The position numbers were made by a program, and so were the translations under genes. Positions 45,900 through 58,810 of a stretch of DNA of 64,000 nucleotides are shown piece after piece. Position 1 is the stretch's first letter. Each line of letters starts with the position of its first letter. The stretch is from the NCBI GenBank assembly GCA_015680685.1, contig MNCI01035354.1, positions 1,262,253 through 1,326,252 of the forward strand, read 5' to 3'. Origin of the DNA: Gnetum montanum. Lineage: Eukaryota; Streptophyta; Gnetopsida; Gnetales; Gnetaceae. The notes under the pieces were generated by a model that was given only the letters and a program-made list of their open reading frames with translations, made no database searches and was not told the origin of the DNA.

Positions 45900-47150
45900 T
45901 TAACATGGTATGATGACATCCTCACTTACCTTATCACTTAGGAGATGCCACAAGATTTGGACTTTAGGAAAAAACAATAGTTTCTTCATTGGGATAAGCA
46001 CTTCATGGAAATCAATGAATACCTTTCCAAGGTGTGTGCTAATGGCATGGTTCATTGGTGTCTCCTTGATATGGATCAATTATGCATTCTCCAGGTTGCT
46101 CATGAAGGCCCTATGGAGGCCACTATGTTGGGATATGCATGGCCATAAAAATCATAATGGTAAGATACTACTGGCCTATAATCTTTAAGGATGCCTACCA
46201 ATTTGGTTGATCTTGTGAACACTATCAACAAGATCATGGGATGACCACATGAATGGAGGATCTTCAATAATATATTCAACCACTAGAGCCCTTTGACATA
46301 TGGGGCATTGACTTCATGGGTTCCATCACCTCCATGTCCAATGAAAAGATATACATCATCATAGCAATCAACTACTATACTAAATGGGTAGAAGCAATAG
46401 CCATCACTGATTATATATCATCCACTACTACTCAATTTGTATAACAAAATGTTGTAAATAGGTTTGGTTTTCCACATGCATTAATTTCTAAAAATGAAAC
46501 TCATTTTATAGGTGACACTTTTTGAAAACTCATGCAACACTTGAAGGTCAAACATAAATTAACAAAATCCTACCATCCCCAAGCCAACGGTCAAGCAAAG
46601 GTAACTAACAAGGAGATTACAAAGATTCTAATAAGAACTATTAGCAAATATAGGAGAGACTAGAGCAAAAAATTGAATGATATCCTTTGGGCCTATCACT
46701 CAACATGGAAACTCCATATTGGCTACTCTCCTTATGAGTTAGTGTATAAAAAACTTCCAACACTCCCGATTCAATTCGAGCTCCATACACTCTCAACAGC
46801 CTATGATCTAGATCTTGACTTAAGTCTAGCATAAAAGGAAAGATTGATCAACCTCAATGTGCTCGATGAAAATCAATTAACAACCCTATCTTTGAATGAA
46901 GTACACAAGGCATTCAAAAGTAGCATCATGACCTTAGAATACGGAAAGTAAAATTTCAACTTGGAGATAAGGTTCTCTACTAGAATCCTATGCATGTACC
47001 CTAGAAAACAAAGTTCCAAATGTTGTGAGAGGGATCTTATATAATTGATGAAATATTTCCCTTTGGGGGCATGTTAATCTATGAACCTTAGAGCCCACAC
47101 AAAAAGTAGTTAGTCAACATCCAACAAGTGAAACCTTTCCTAGAGCTAAG
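45900..47150 (+). pseudogene. Integrase of element C
   Basis: A degraded zinc domain (AHEGPM at about 46098; later one Cys of the pair replaced) precedes the core: PFDIWGIDFMG (first Asp kept, 46310), INYYTKWVEAIA, LISKNETHFIG (second Asp read as Lys at 46490) and SYHPQANGQAKVTN (catalytic Glu read as Lys at 46598). The C-terminal segment includes WAYHSTWKLHIGYSPYELVY. Two of three catalytic residues are lost. Confidence 0.85.
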
Positions 47151-48747
47151 ACAAGCTAATGCAACAAATACCTCATCAGATAGACAACAACACTCTATAT
47201 TCTACATCTCCTCATTTCAAATCAGTCATGGGGAAGATGGCCATCAGTGCTAGTCACACACATGGCTCCTTAGTTTTTCACTTTTTGTTTTACACTTTTT
47301 TGATTTTTACGTCTTTTTGGTTCTCATTCTATTGATTTTCTCAATTTTTTATTTTACAACATTGTTAGTATGTTTTATCTTTCTTGAATATTTTATTTTT
47401 TCTTATATATTCTATATTTACTTTATTTTTTGTGTGTGAATTTTCACTATTTTTGTTAATAAAAGTGCTTTATTACCATAGGACATAGTGCCAATGTTGC
47501 TATTTACTAATGGTGGTTTACGCTTAATGTTATGATTGTTGATGTATGGTTTCTATTTTTGAATTCTAATGTCTAATAACTAAGACATGGTTTATTTTTC
47601 ATGGAACAAGCAATGAGTTCACATCATCCACCCATCCACAACCTCTATGGTTTTTCTTGTTTTGGAAGTTTGAGGTTCCTTTCATTAAATAAGCTTTTAA
47701 TAAAGTTATAACCTTTTGTAGTTTTTGGAATTGGAAAGGATTCAAAGGTTTGCATAGGGTGTGACTTCAAGGGAACTCAATACTCTTTGTACTCTTCTAC
47801 TTACTTGGGTGCCTAACTATTTTCATAAACTTATTATCATTCCATGTCATCCAATAACAAGAATTCAAATAAAGTCTTTGCATGGTGTGGTTCCTATCCA
47901 AAAATATAGAAAAGAAAAACAAAAAAAAACCAACATGATGGGAATTCAAAGCACACCCCTTAGATAAATAAATGGACTACAAGCACTAGTTATGGAACTA
48001 GAAAGACATGTTACCCATGCTTGAAGGTCCCCTTTAACTAAGGCCCTCTCTTACTTTCTACTTTCTCCTCTTCTCTTTATGGAATGGTGGTTATTTTGTG
48101 GGAGTGCTCTTGTGTGTTGAGGGGATGGAACAGTATTGGAGTGATGATGCAAAGTCACTAAAAGAGGTTGGTTTTGGTCTGGACTAAGGATGGATCTCCT
48201 CAGGTCATTTTAAACACAAACTTCAAGGGACTTCTTATGACTTCAATTTAGGATTTCATCCCACTTTCTCAATCATCTATCTATGCTACCATAACTCACC
48301 TCACTATCAATTTTCATGTTATGCTTGATGGCTTAGTTTGATATGTTGGAATTCTTGGATAGATTCTTTCTAGTTCGTCCTTAACTTTTCATGACCATTA
48401 ATTGACTATGAAGTCCACAAACTCCTTAGTTAAGGTTATGCATGGGTAAAAAGGATGTTTGCCTACTATGGGCAGGACCCACTTGCATATCTCTTGGTTT
48501 GGATAGTTAAGTCCCTTACCTTAGACATTACTACAATCCTATCTTTCACATGCTCCATTGTACATGCAGCTTTGTGCTCCTTAAAACCTTTATAGAACTT
48601 CATTGTCCAACCATTTTCTCAATTTTCTGAGCTCCAACACCTTCTTCTACCATTTTTATCATGTTCATGGCTTTTTGGGCTTCCATTTGACTTCAATTTC
48701 ACTCAAAAAATCCTTGTATTTTAAAAATTTGACCAAAGTCAATGATG
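47151..48747 (+). other. Post-pol noncoding spacer of element C
   Basis: It starts with the box AATCAGTCATGGGGAAGATGG (47221), a T-rich stretch with two TTTTGTTTTACAC units, then conserved words GTGTGACTTCAAGGGAACT (47759), AAAGCACACCCCTTAGAT (47948), GACATGTTACCCATGCTTGA (48004) and GGCAGGACCCACTTGCAT (48472). All are in the same order as in B or D. No sustained frame. Confidence 0.7.
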
Positions 48748-48990
48748 GTTAATAGTCGCATCAACTAGGCCTAGTCGACATAGCCGACCCCATCGACACA
48801 ATGCAAAAGGTCTATAAATACCACCAAACACTTTGCAATTTTTTTATTATTTGCTTCATAACAAGAGAGGAGTTTTTCCATTTTTTAGAGCACAAAACCT
48901 TCCAAAGCCCATAACTTTCCAACCTTTTGTCCAAATCACTCTATTCTTAAATCCTACAGCAACTAAAGGTAAGCTTTACGTCATGGGGGC
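48748..48990 (+). promoter_or_regulatory. Internal U3-like promoter block and leader of element C
   Basis: AACTAGGCCTAGTCGACATA (48764-48783), CCATCGACACAATGCAAAAGG and TCTATAAATACC (48811-48822) parallel the C LTR words GACTAGGCCTTATTGAC, CCATTGATGCAAGG and CCTATAAATATG in the same order. Downstream, AACTAAAGGTAAGC (48961-48974) is a good splice donor, followed by GTCATGGGGG (48980-48989). The TATA lies about 460 nt before the ORF3 ATG. Confidence 0.6.
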
Positions 48991-49273
48991 TACAAATCTT
49001 AAGGTTTTTAATGAAAACTTTTTGTTCCCCAAAGGATTAATGAATACAAAGATAATGAAAACCATTGATTCTTGGAAGTTTAACCCTTTCAACAACCTCT
49101 GGTGTGACTATAATCATTTATTAATGTCAAAACACATAATTATATAATTAAAATTGATCAAATCAACCATAATCACAACTTAGCCAAGTGTAACATTCCT
49201 AACAAGATAAGGTATCACAAATTGTTTCATGTTACATAATATTTGCTAACTTGTGGTCATGTTATGATTACAA

Positions 49274-52080
49274 ATGACAACAAGACCAAAATGATTATAG
49301 GAAGGACCCAAAACTAGAAGTGGCCAATAAGAACGAGCCCAAGAACATGCAAAAGAAACCCATGTAATGGGACCTCTTAAAGAGGAGCCTAACGTAGAAT
49401 TTGTTAAATAGATTCCTGAAGAAGAGGTTGCAATAGAATAATCATAGCGAGGAGAGGCACCATGGCTTGTTTTAAGACTTGAAGTCATATTAACAAAATC
49501 CTACCTTAACATAATCAAGCCTAGTGATGTACAATGCTCAATTCTCTAGGAATTGAACTTCGGGCCATTCTTAGAGCATGCTCTAGTAGAGGTGATGACA
49601 AAATTGCAAACCTCTCCCATGTGGACAATCATCACTTCTTGTGGGGAGTGGTACATGGGAGAGACATACCTCTTCTAGAACAACAGAAGGATAGGCTCCA
49701 TGATGAAGATCAAGGATATTCAAGTGTCCTACTTTGCTGAAGCCATTGTGTAGGCCCTTGGGTTGCCTAATTCTGGGACACAATCAATAGAGCTATCTAC
49801 GTAAGCTAACCTAGAGGCCAGAAAGAAGTGGATCCAACAATGTTACAGGGTTGACCATAAGGAGTTTGGTGCACTCACACTGGTAGAACACATATACTTC
49901 AAGATAGTAACCTATCATCTCAATCCAATAGTGAGGCCTAGTAAGGTAATTGCCTTCTCTGCCTGAGCATGCATCACTCTAAGTGAAAAATTTCCAACAA
50001 ACCTTCCATAATTGATCAATCTAGAGATAGAAAAGCATTTCAAAGAAAATGAATGTGGAAGGAAAACCCTACCTTTTCCATGCCTCATCCAAAAACTTTA
50101 CAAAAGAACAAGGATAATCCACTACACCAATGACAAGATTAGACATACTCCCATTGCCCCTTAGTTTGAGATGATGAAGGATAATATGCTTGTTGTGTCC
50201 AAGAAAGAGGAGTAGTAACTACCACCTTCACCACTTATTCAAGACATAATGCTAGAGATCCACATAGCCATTAATCTCTTACATGAAATCTGAGAATAGC
50301 TCTTACATGAGTAGGAGTAGCAAGCAAAAATGAGTGGTGGAGATCCATCTGTATATCGAGCAATAACGAGTTACCTTAATGAAGTGGCTTAAACAAGTAG
50401 TCAGATGGAAGGCGATGGCCCAATATTCTCAACCCAATGAATGCAATTGCCTATAAGACCAAATATTAGTGTCTAAGAGGTGACAGTATCTCTATCTCAA
50501 CACCATTTATTTCTAGAAATCTTTGGGAATACTACCTTTTTTTGATGCACTTGGAGGAGGGTGAGGGAACAGCTGTATCGGTGACACAACACCAAGGGAA
50601 GGAGAAAACTATAAAAGTGGTTGCTAACCAAATTGTAGAAGTACTAAACACACATGTAGCATCTATACTAAACATATCTAGACTTCAAAACATGCAAACA
50701 TCCACAAAAACTATTAGTAGAAAATTGAATGCAGCCCAACATGAAGAGTTGCTAGATTGGCTAGTGGAGATCATACAATCAATTCTAGACATCTTTAATT
50801 TTCCAGATAATATTACTACAACCCAATAAAAGCTACTCAAAGCAAAGGGAAAATGCATCATCCTAGAAGGAAAACCTAAAATGACTGAAGCACAAAACCA
50901 ACGCTTATCCATGGAGGTTGTTGAACTACATGCCGATTTTGCTGATCCCACATTCCTTAGCCCTGCAACAACTAGAGATGAATCTTTTCAACAGCTTCAA
51001 GAATAATTAAAACAAGCTAAGAAGGTAATAGTAATGGCCATATTCAACCAATCCATAGTACAAGAAAAAACCTACTTATTTTAAAAGGACTTGATTCAAA
51101 TGTGTCAAGAAAATGAAACACTAATCACAAAAAACTATCACCTACAAAATGTTGATACAAAAAAACAATAGATAAAAGAATTTATTTATTAATAGCTGGA
51201 TTAGTTTGCTAGGGTGAACATATAATTGAGGAAATTGACCAAAGATAATTGCAATCTATCTATGAAAGAATTCTATGCCTTATGCTAGAAATTTACCATT
51301 GAATTTTTAAGAGTAATGAATCACTACCGTGACTAGATTAGCTTGCAAAAAGAAGTGAATGAGAAACATATTCAAGTGGTTAAGGTAAAAGTAAATGAAG
51401 GCCTCCAGCAACTTCAACAAGAGAGAGAGGTGTGGCAGCCCATCATTGATGGGATAAATGCCTACAATAAAGTGGAGATCCACCTGAAGGAGTCACAAAT
51501 TGAAGAAATGATAGAGTATATGGAATTGGCCAATCTCCAATATGCAAACCTAGTGATGCTGACTATCAAATAGCCATGATCAAAACTCAAAAAATAGGTG
51601 GCCAACTTGTACTTGTTGTACGAGGCCAAGTCCAAGCATCACAAGGACACCAAGCAAAATCTTGAGATGGAAAACACTAAACTTAAAGTTCTTAGGGAAC
51701 AATTCATCAATCAACGATCAACTACTGAGAACCTAGCCAAGAGAATGAATGATTACTAGGAGATATAGAATACAATCAAGGTAGTTAACATTGAGCACAA
51801 ACAGTTTGCTTCTTGGTTCATCAATGTTAAGGAGCTATTCCTAGTAATTTCTTGTCCCTGGGATGCACCCATTCTAGTCCACATTAGCAAAGCTACGTGA
51901 ACCATGCATGATCCTAGGAGTAAAAAGAAGAAAATGAAAGCATTTTTGGATGCTTTTCACCTTCCACTAGAAGTTTCAATAGTAGCTAGATAGCCACAAC
52001 AACCTCGATAGCTACATGTCCTTGAAGCTTCAGAAGATCTGTTGGAACCTCAAAAACCTCTACCACTTAGGACCATGTGA
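49274..52080 (+). pseudogene. ORF3 of element C
   Basis: About 935 codons with several stops and at least one frameshift. ATG at 49274, preceded by TGATTACAA (A has TGATTGCAG, so the acceptor AG is lost). The frame at 49535-49790 gives ELNFGPFLEHA, CGEWYMGETYLF and VSYFAEAIV, then LPFPCLIQK at about 50080; positions match ORF3 of A residue for residue. A conserved middle follows (50542-50829; EGTAVSVTQHQ against EGTTVVVMQHQ in A). A long charged helical region (about 51000-51800) includes IEYMELANLQYANL. The TGA at 52078 ends the frame. Shared length, start context and motif spacing show that A and C inherited one protein. Confidence 0.72.
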
Positions 52081-52287
52081 TCATTTCAAGTAATCTTCAC
52101 AACATTATAGGACATGCAATATAATTTTTTTTAGTGTTCCATTTTGTGTCGTGAACACCACAATTTGTAATTTTGTTGATCTGTATACCCAGGCACTTAG
52201 TTTTGTCATGTAGTTTTGTTGAGTCATGTGCAAGTCAATAATCCCATACCCTCCCAATTTTGTAAAGAACTCAAGGATGAGTTTTCA

Positions 52288-52303
52288 TTTAGTTGTGAGG
52301 GTA
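52288..52303 (+). other. Polypurine tract of element C
   Basis: TTTAGTTGTGAGGGTA before the LTR start TGGTGAG, a slightly degraded form of the B and A tract. Confidence 0.75.
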
Positions 52304-53166
52304 TGGTGAGTCATCGATTGGCTACATCGATGAGGCCTTGTTGACTAGGCCTTATTGACTGGGCTCCATTGATGCAAGGTTTATTCTTGCCTATAAATAT
52401 GTGCCAACCCACTATGTTTATGATCATTTAGTCATAATTGTAGTGATGCTCTTGTAGTTTTTCTATTCAAAAGTTATAATATCTTCCTGAGTGCCTGTAG
52501 TATCAGTCATTGAGTATGCGAATCTTTATTCAAGCACTATTGTACCTGAGCATGATAATGTGTGCAACAATAGAGATGAACTTCTTGATAAACCTTGCAG
52601 CATTCTAGATAGTTTAAATGTTTCATTCATGCATTTAATGTTTTGAGCTTTTTATTCAATGTTTTTCAATAATTAAGCTAATTAAGTAATTAAGGGAGAT
52701 AATATAAATAGCAATTAAGTAAACACATAAGTATGATTACTTTGAGCATACATATGACATTTGGTAATCCCAACAATGCTTAACACTTGATAACCTAGCA
52801 ACATTATATGTGTTCAAGATGTGTATGACAAGTAGGACCAGATACTTATGTTAGGACTAATTGAACAATATTTAGCTCATTAGATTAAAGTGGATATTAA
52901 ATTACTTTATTCTCTATCTTGTTTATTTCAAGCATCGAAACCATAAAATATGAAATGACAAAAATCATGTGCCTCAATTACACTTAAACCATACCCTTGA
53001 GCTTCACAAGTGTAGTTGGAAAGACAATGAATGTCCTCAACATAAAGTTTACTTCCTAGAGAACTAGTGCACCAAAAAATATAGAGTCCATGGAATTCAA
53101 CTAGATTGCGGGTGAACACTTTGTGATTCGTATGGTTGAGCATAGGGGTACCTTCACTACTCATCA
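52304..53166 (+). repeat. 3' LTR of element C
   Basis: 863 bp. The start TGGTGAGTCATCGATTGG contains ATCGAT; CATCGATG is at 52325-52332, followed by TTGACTAGGCC and TTGACTGGGC words and CCTATAAATATG (52390-52401). It ends in the family signature GGTTGAG...TAGGGGTACC and ACTCATCA. The U3 motif differs from the GATATC type of A and B. Confidence 0.85.
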
Positions 53167-53171
53167 CGTTT

Positions 53172-54500
53172 CATGCTTTTCTAATGTTTATTGTTCAACC
53201 ATAAATGATTTACCTTGGCCTTTTTGTGCATTAGAAATTTAACCTACATAATGTCTTTCTAGTCTGTGATCAAATATAAGTGTCTAACAAGACAACACAA
53301 CTCATGATCGAATTGTGAGTATTTATGAAAGGATAATATAATTATAGTCCTCATTTTTTGAAACTTTGATCTTAAATAGTCATTATGACCTTGTTGTAAC
53401 CTTAAGGAAGACTACATTACACTTATAATTAGACAAACCAAGAATTGTGATTCTATTATTAAAATTTGTAAAAAAATTATAATGAATTAACAATCAATCA
53501 TAACTTGGTAATTTTAAAAGTTTTATAACACATTTGAATGTTTTTAGAATTCAAGTACAATTAATGAATTGACAAGAAATTAGTAATGTACTTTTTGATA
53601 AAAGAGTTTACACTAGATTAAAGAGAAGTTCTTACAAAATTATTATTAAACCTTTTGTAATACCCTTATTAATTATCTTTAAAATTATATAAATAATTAA
53701 TAGAAAAGATACAAAATGCGAATTTGACCTTGATTTAATAACTAAAAATTTAATCTTAAAATAATTTAAAATTATTAATAGAAAGCATAAATATAGTTTA
53801 CCAACACAATGTAGCAAGATTTCTTACTACTTGCATAAATAATTAAATAAAATTAATTTTTCAAAAAAATAAAAATTAATGTAGTCACCAAAATGTATAT
53901 GTCTAAAAATTCAACTAGTTGCATCATTAAAATATATTCAAAAAATGATTTTAATGACACTTATTTTACCTCAATTAGACATCTAGAAATAGAGATATTT
54001 ATATTTGAATTTTATTAAATTAAATAATAATAATTAATAAAATATTAATATATAAATAATAATAATACTTTTTTGAAAACATATAACATGTGTTAAAATG
54101 AAAAATAATACGAGCAATATTACAATCCAAATTATACAAATAGAAATTTTATTTCTATCATACTTTCTTATTTATTCAAAAAAAAAAGGTACATGGCTCA
54201 AATATCCTAAAAAAGTTTACGAGATTTCTATTTTATAAAAATATAAAATATATAAAAATTATTGTTCAACTTCAAAGGGTCCATCTTATGCATAACTAAT
54301 CCATATTTTACCCCATGTCCTCTTTTGGCAATTCCTTGGCTACTCTAAGCTATCTACATCAAAATGCAGGAGTTAGGACCCCTCAAATAAGAAAGGTTAT
54401 TTTATTTCCTTATTCATGAAGCATAAAATTTTTGGGCCAAAAGTCTCAAGTTACAGGCTAGAGAAAAGGTTTCTAATTAAATATTTAAAAAAATTTGAAA
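53172..54500. other. AT-rich stretch with no identified feature
   Basis: Short frames only. No domain, LTR or tRNA-like box seen. Confidence 0.4.
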
Positions 54501-54526
54501 GTCTAAATAAGCCACAAAATAATAAT

Positions 54527-54678
54527 GAGGTGTTAGCTTAGTGGTACAAGCCTTGGCCTCCTAATCCCATCTTACAGGTTCAATTCTACTAGGTTGCACT
54601 AAGTTATAAACTTCTATAAATCTTTGAGTATACCTATGTTTCAATTATTTTAGGTTTCAATACCCTCTAAATAAGCCA
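54527..54678 (+). repeat. tRNA-derived SINE, copy 2
   Basis: Head GAGGTGTTAGCTTAGTGGTA (A-box-like, 54534-54550), B-box-like GGTTCAATTC (54578-54587), then a tail ending CTCTAAATAAGCCACAAAA. The same tail word occurs just before it (54503-54518), so it sits in a tandem series. Confidence 0.65.
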
Positions 54679-54722
54679 CAAAATTTAGACTTTGAAACAT
54701 TTTTAAATATTTAATTTTAAAT

Positions 54723-54876
54723 CTTATGTCTAGCCTAGTGGTAAGACACTTGATTTAGAAGTTCTAGGTCATGGGAACAATGCTAAGTTATATAAAATTC
54801 TAATTGAACTATATGTATTGTGGTGCACCAATATTTGACTTATTTTGGGTTCCAACATCCCCCTAAATAAGCCACA
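54723..54876 (+). repeat. tRNA-derived SINE, copy 3
   Basis: TCTAGCCTAGTGGTAAGACA (A-box-like, 54730-54749), a degraded B-box near 54773-54783, and the tail TATAAAATTCTAATTG and GGGTTCCAACATCCCCCTAA, then ATAAGCCACA. It is colinear with copies 1 and 2. Confidence 0.65.
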
Positions 54877-54954
54877 ACAAGGATCATTATCCATAGCCAC
54901 AATTCTTATCCTACTAAGCAAGGTCTTGGGAGGGTTGGTAGATGAGCAAAAGAG

Positions 54955-55035
54955 CTAACCTCTTTGAGTGGCTATGCCCAGGCTTGAACCCAAGTCTTCA
55001 ACTTGAGAAATGAGCACCTTACAATCACTCTAAAT
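54955..55035 (-). repeat. tRNA-like fragment, possible SINE
   Basis: Minus strand contains ACTTGGGTTCAAGCCTGGGC, a strong B-box-like word, about 45 bp downstream of a weak A-box-like GATTGTAAGG. The tail differs from the other SINE copies. Confidence 0.35.
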
Positions 55036-55084
55036 GATGGTCCTTGATGTTTAAATAAGTCATTAATCTCAAAAAATTATAAAC

Positions 55085-55380
55085 AATCTAAATATTTATA
55101 TTTTATCCAATAATCTCTTAAGGATAAGTCTTCATTATACTCACTACCAAAAGAATATATCGACAGGTCTTGAAATAACCTCACTACTAACATCAAATTA
55201 TCCTATTAAATATTTAATATCCAAAAATTTCATAAAAATCCAAATATTATATATTTTATCTAGACATCTCCAAAGGCTAGTTCTTAGTTACCCTTACTAC
55301 TAAAAAAACATACTAATAGATCTTGGAATAACTTTACTTCTAACCTTGGATTATCCTTATGACCTAAAATAACTCACTAA
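55085..55380. repeat. Diverged tandem pair of about 148 bp
   Basis: Units starting AATCTAAATATTTATATTTT (55085) and AATCCAAATATTATATATTT (55233) share in order TTATC, CT(A/T)CTA, ATA(T/G)ATC, GGTCTTG(A)AATAAC-like and CAAATTATCC/TTGGATTATCC words. Confidence 0.5.
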
Positions 55381-55439
55381 TGGTTGAGTCTTGGCAATAG
55401 CCTCACTACTAAAATCTTTAATAGTCAAGGCACATGCAT

Positions 55440-57730
55440 CATCAAAAGAAAATATCTTAACTATACCTCATAATACACCACTAGCCTTGATTTCTCGATG
55501 CCATAATCTCGGCTAGTTTCTCAACCTCACATGAACTTACATATCAAAATCCAAGGTAGGAAATTAATCCAACCCTTGTTTCCATGGGGTGTGTCCCATT
55601 AAGGAACACTCCACTAGTGCAAGCAAATGGGAACATCTAAAAGATTCATAACTCCTACAACTTAGGAAACTTGGACACATATATATTATTTTATTATGTT
55701 ACAAATCCAAAAGATTTTTAAAATAGCTAAAATTCCCCAAAATTCTTAATCAAGGACTAATCCAAAAGCATTATAAAATATCCAAGAAGTAAGTTGGACA
55801 AAGTTTCCATATATTCAAGAAATTCACCAAAGGATAGAAAATAATTTGGAAAAAATTATGATATAAATTTCTATATAAAAACAAGCAAAAACTAATAAAA
55901 ATTTAGCAAAGCCTTGACATAGTAATTAGATTTGTAAAAGAATAATAAAGAATCAAAAAGCAAAGAGAAAGAATAGAAAATCCAACACAAAATAGAACAA
56001 CCACATAAAAAGAAAAATAAGATAAACTTCCTTACTATGTTACAAGGCCTTACAAACTCTTCTTATTAGCTTTTTTTTTTCCATCCAAAATGTCTACACT
56101 ATACTTTCATTTTGTTTCAAACCTATTTATCAAAAACCCTCATAAAACCAAAATGAGATGTACCAAATGCCAAAATCTATTTTAAAGTGAAAGAATCACA
56201 TGCAATGCAATACATCGGCATAATATGTGTGTAGAAACGAAATTAACTAAGCTAAAAATAGCTTTAAAATGAAGAAATTAGGTGGAAAATACTTTCATTT
56301 TTTGGAGAAAATAGAAAAACCAATCCAAAGGTTAGACAATCATGAAAAATGTAAAGGATGTATAAAACATATATATGTTATGTATATAATATATATATTC
56401 TTTACTTTTCTTTTAACTTTTATAAACTACCATACTTTTCCACGGACACGTGATTTCTTTAAAATGGACTTAAATTTTATTTTCCTTTTTTATTTCAATT
56501 TTTCTCATAAATATTTCTCCTAAGTTCATTTTTCATTTTCTCTCTCTTCTTATATCTTTGAGGTATAAGGCCTCATAATAAACACCAAAGCTCCAAATCA
56601 AAGTCCATTTGAACATATAAAATCCTTATTAATGTACTGTACGTTCACATATTGAAATCATATCTAAGCATAACTCATCATAGTTGTCTAGTGCAAATGC
56701 CCAAACTTTTGCATGATTTCTCACAAAATAAAAATGTGATATCTCAAGGCTATAACTCTAATTCTAGCAAACCAAGCATTAAAACCAACATTTTTTGAAT
56801 GTCCTAGACATATCGATAAGATGAGATTCTAGGTAGGACTCCATCCTAAGGTACTTCATTAACAAAGATAATTATGTGATATTTAATTATTATTTAAAAT
56901 GACCTCCAAAATTCAATTTCATAACAAAAAGTGATAAGGGGTATGGTATGGGTAGGGTTAGGCTCCAAAATGCTCAATGAACAAAGTATAATATAATTAC
57001 ATATGCATAATAAGAATAAAATATGCATAACTAAATGTGCATAAACAATAAAACATGTATAGTCCAACACTTGTAAAAACATGATAATTTACAGAAAGTA
57101 GAAATTCTAGGAGTAATTAAATTTTAGCATTTAATCATAAAATATACAGAAGATCTATGATTCGGCTCCAATAGTAGTAATAGCAAAGAATGCAAAAATT
57201 TAATAAAATATTCTAGCAAGCAAATTGTATTCACTTATGTAGAACAATAACAACAACAATAACTCCAATAATATAATCATATTATTTATTCAATAAAATT
57301 AGAACTATCTTATTGAAATATATTTGATAGAATTAAAGAATTAAACACATGCATTAAATTAAATAATCAAACCTATGCAAATTTTAGGTTGTGAAACTTT
57401 TGATCTTATATAGTGTAGAATATTAGCTAATTAGAAAGCATCAAGTTTAACACATTAATATGGTAAAGATGCAAATATTAGATGATTTAGGATAGCATCC
57501 CTTGAATGAAAAGATTAAGTAGAATTGTCTTGAATGATTTTGTTATGTATAGAAAAGACCAAAGAATCCACCTATTATATGAGGCTACTTAATTAAAAGA
57601 AAGAAAAGTAATATAGATACATTCAAGATAAATAGCTAACATGATATATTTTTAAAATTATACAAAAATATAATGATGCCTCATGTATGACTTAAACTAG
57701 CAACCTCTTATGGTGCACTAAAATCAAACT
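55440..57730. other. AT-rich stretch with no identified feature
   Basis: Only short frames (for example 56269-56523 plus). No family recognised. Confidence 0.4.
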
Positions 57731-57734
57731 CATT

Positions 57735-57915
57735 AATGGATCTGATTTTTTGTTTTTTTGGTGGATCTGATATCTTTTGTTAAATATGATTTTTTTTAGT
57801 AGATTTCATGTTTTTTGGTGGATCTAATGTCTTAAAATGAATCTTATTTTTCAATAGATTTGATGTTTGTGTAATGGATTTGATTTGTTTAGTGGATCTA
57901 ATATTTTTTCTCATT
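57735..57915. repeat. Degenerate GTGGATCTGAT minisatellite
   Basis: Seven or eight copies of (G/A)TGGAT(C/T)T(G/A)AT, separated by T-rich spacers of variable length. It lies just upstream of the LINE relic. Confidence 0.6.
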
Positions 57916-58289
57916 GATTTTTCTCTAAAAAATTTAATATCTCTAGAATTCCTCTATGGAGGCTCCTATATTACTCTCAACTTTTTCAACCAATGTTGAA
58001 ATTTCTTCTTCTTCTATCAATGCAAAATTTTATTTTTATTTTTTTTCATAATGCAAATTTACAACCTAATAAGAAAAAATTTGTGACACCTACTTCTAGT
58101 GATGTTGATGTAACCAAGACATCTAGTTTTTTTTTCCTAATCATATATATGAGCCATTGGTTGTAAATTTTTCATCATAATATATGTTCATTTAAATTTT
58201 AGATTACTTGCCTCATAATCAAAGTTTTGTTTCATAGTTAAATCATGTGTTGAAAGGCCATGATACCCAAGTAATTTATGCTAGGTATT

Positions 58290-58810
58290 ATTTTCATTTC
58301 TTCCACTTGTTGAGGTAGCCAATACTTTGATAATGCAACATGCCCTAGATATATGATCTTCTATACATAAGCATGTAGTATTGATCAAAAATATGTGGGA
58401 TCCAGATTTTGATGTCCAACCTAAAAAATATGCTAAAGTTCCATGTTTTATTAAGTTTCATTAATTTCTTAGAAAACTGAGGAGAAAATTATTAGTCTTC
58501 TCAATATCATTAAGCATATGAAGTCTATTTCTATAGCTTTTGGTTTTCATAAATTTTTTGTTCTTGAAATCAATCTTCTCAATCATGAAAAGGAACTGGC
58601 ATTATCATCAAGCAAAAAGACTTATAGTTTTCCAATTATATATTATAATCTTTCTAATTCTTGGAAATTTTACCATTGTGAAGGATATTTATTTAATTCT
58701 TGTCCTTTTCCACTCAATAAAAAAGATTTCATAGAAAAGAAAAAATGCATTGAAGTTCAAGATAAAGAAAAAAAATATGAAGTTAAAGATATAAAAAATT
58801 AAGTTAATGT
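58290..58810 (+). pseudogene. L1-type LINE ORF1 relic, first copy
   Basis: Frames give WDPDFDVQPKKYAKVPCF and later FPIIYYNLSNSWKFYHC, then FNSCPF. This pattern resembles plant L1 ORF1 proteins: a DUF4283 RNA-binding domain (W.PDF....VP.W), then YENLP.FCF.CG..GH....CP. The knuckle has lost its first Cys and its His. A Lys/Glu-rich tail follows. Confidence 0.5.

Larger units (their letters stand above)
41138..53166 (+). mobile_element. Element C: fullest Athila-like copy, 5' LTR missing
   Basis: Homology to B begins at about 41138 within gag (GTGGTATATACTCATC) with no LTR or primer site before it. It then runs gag, protease, RT, RNase H, integrase, noncoding spacer, internal promoter block, ORF3, polypurine tract and a 3' LTR ending at 53166. 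The candidate 3' flank is CGTTT. It supplies the reference for what A, B and D have lost. Confidence 0.85.

Noticed and set aside
49534-49740. A 68-codon plus frame in element C
   Set aside because: The adjacent frame carries the conserved ORF3 motifs (CGEWYMGETY), so this is an out-of-frame shadow.
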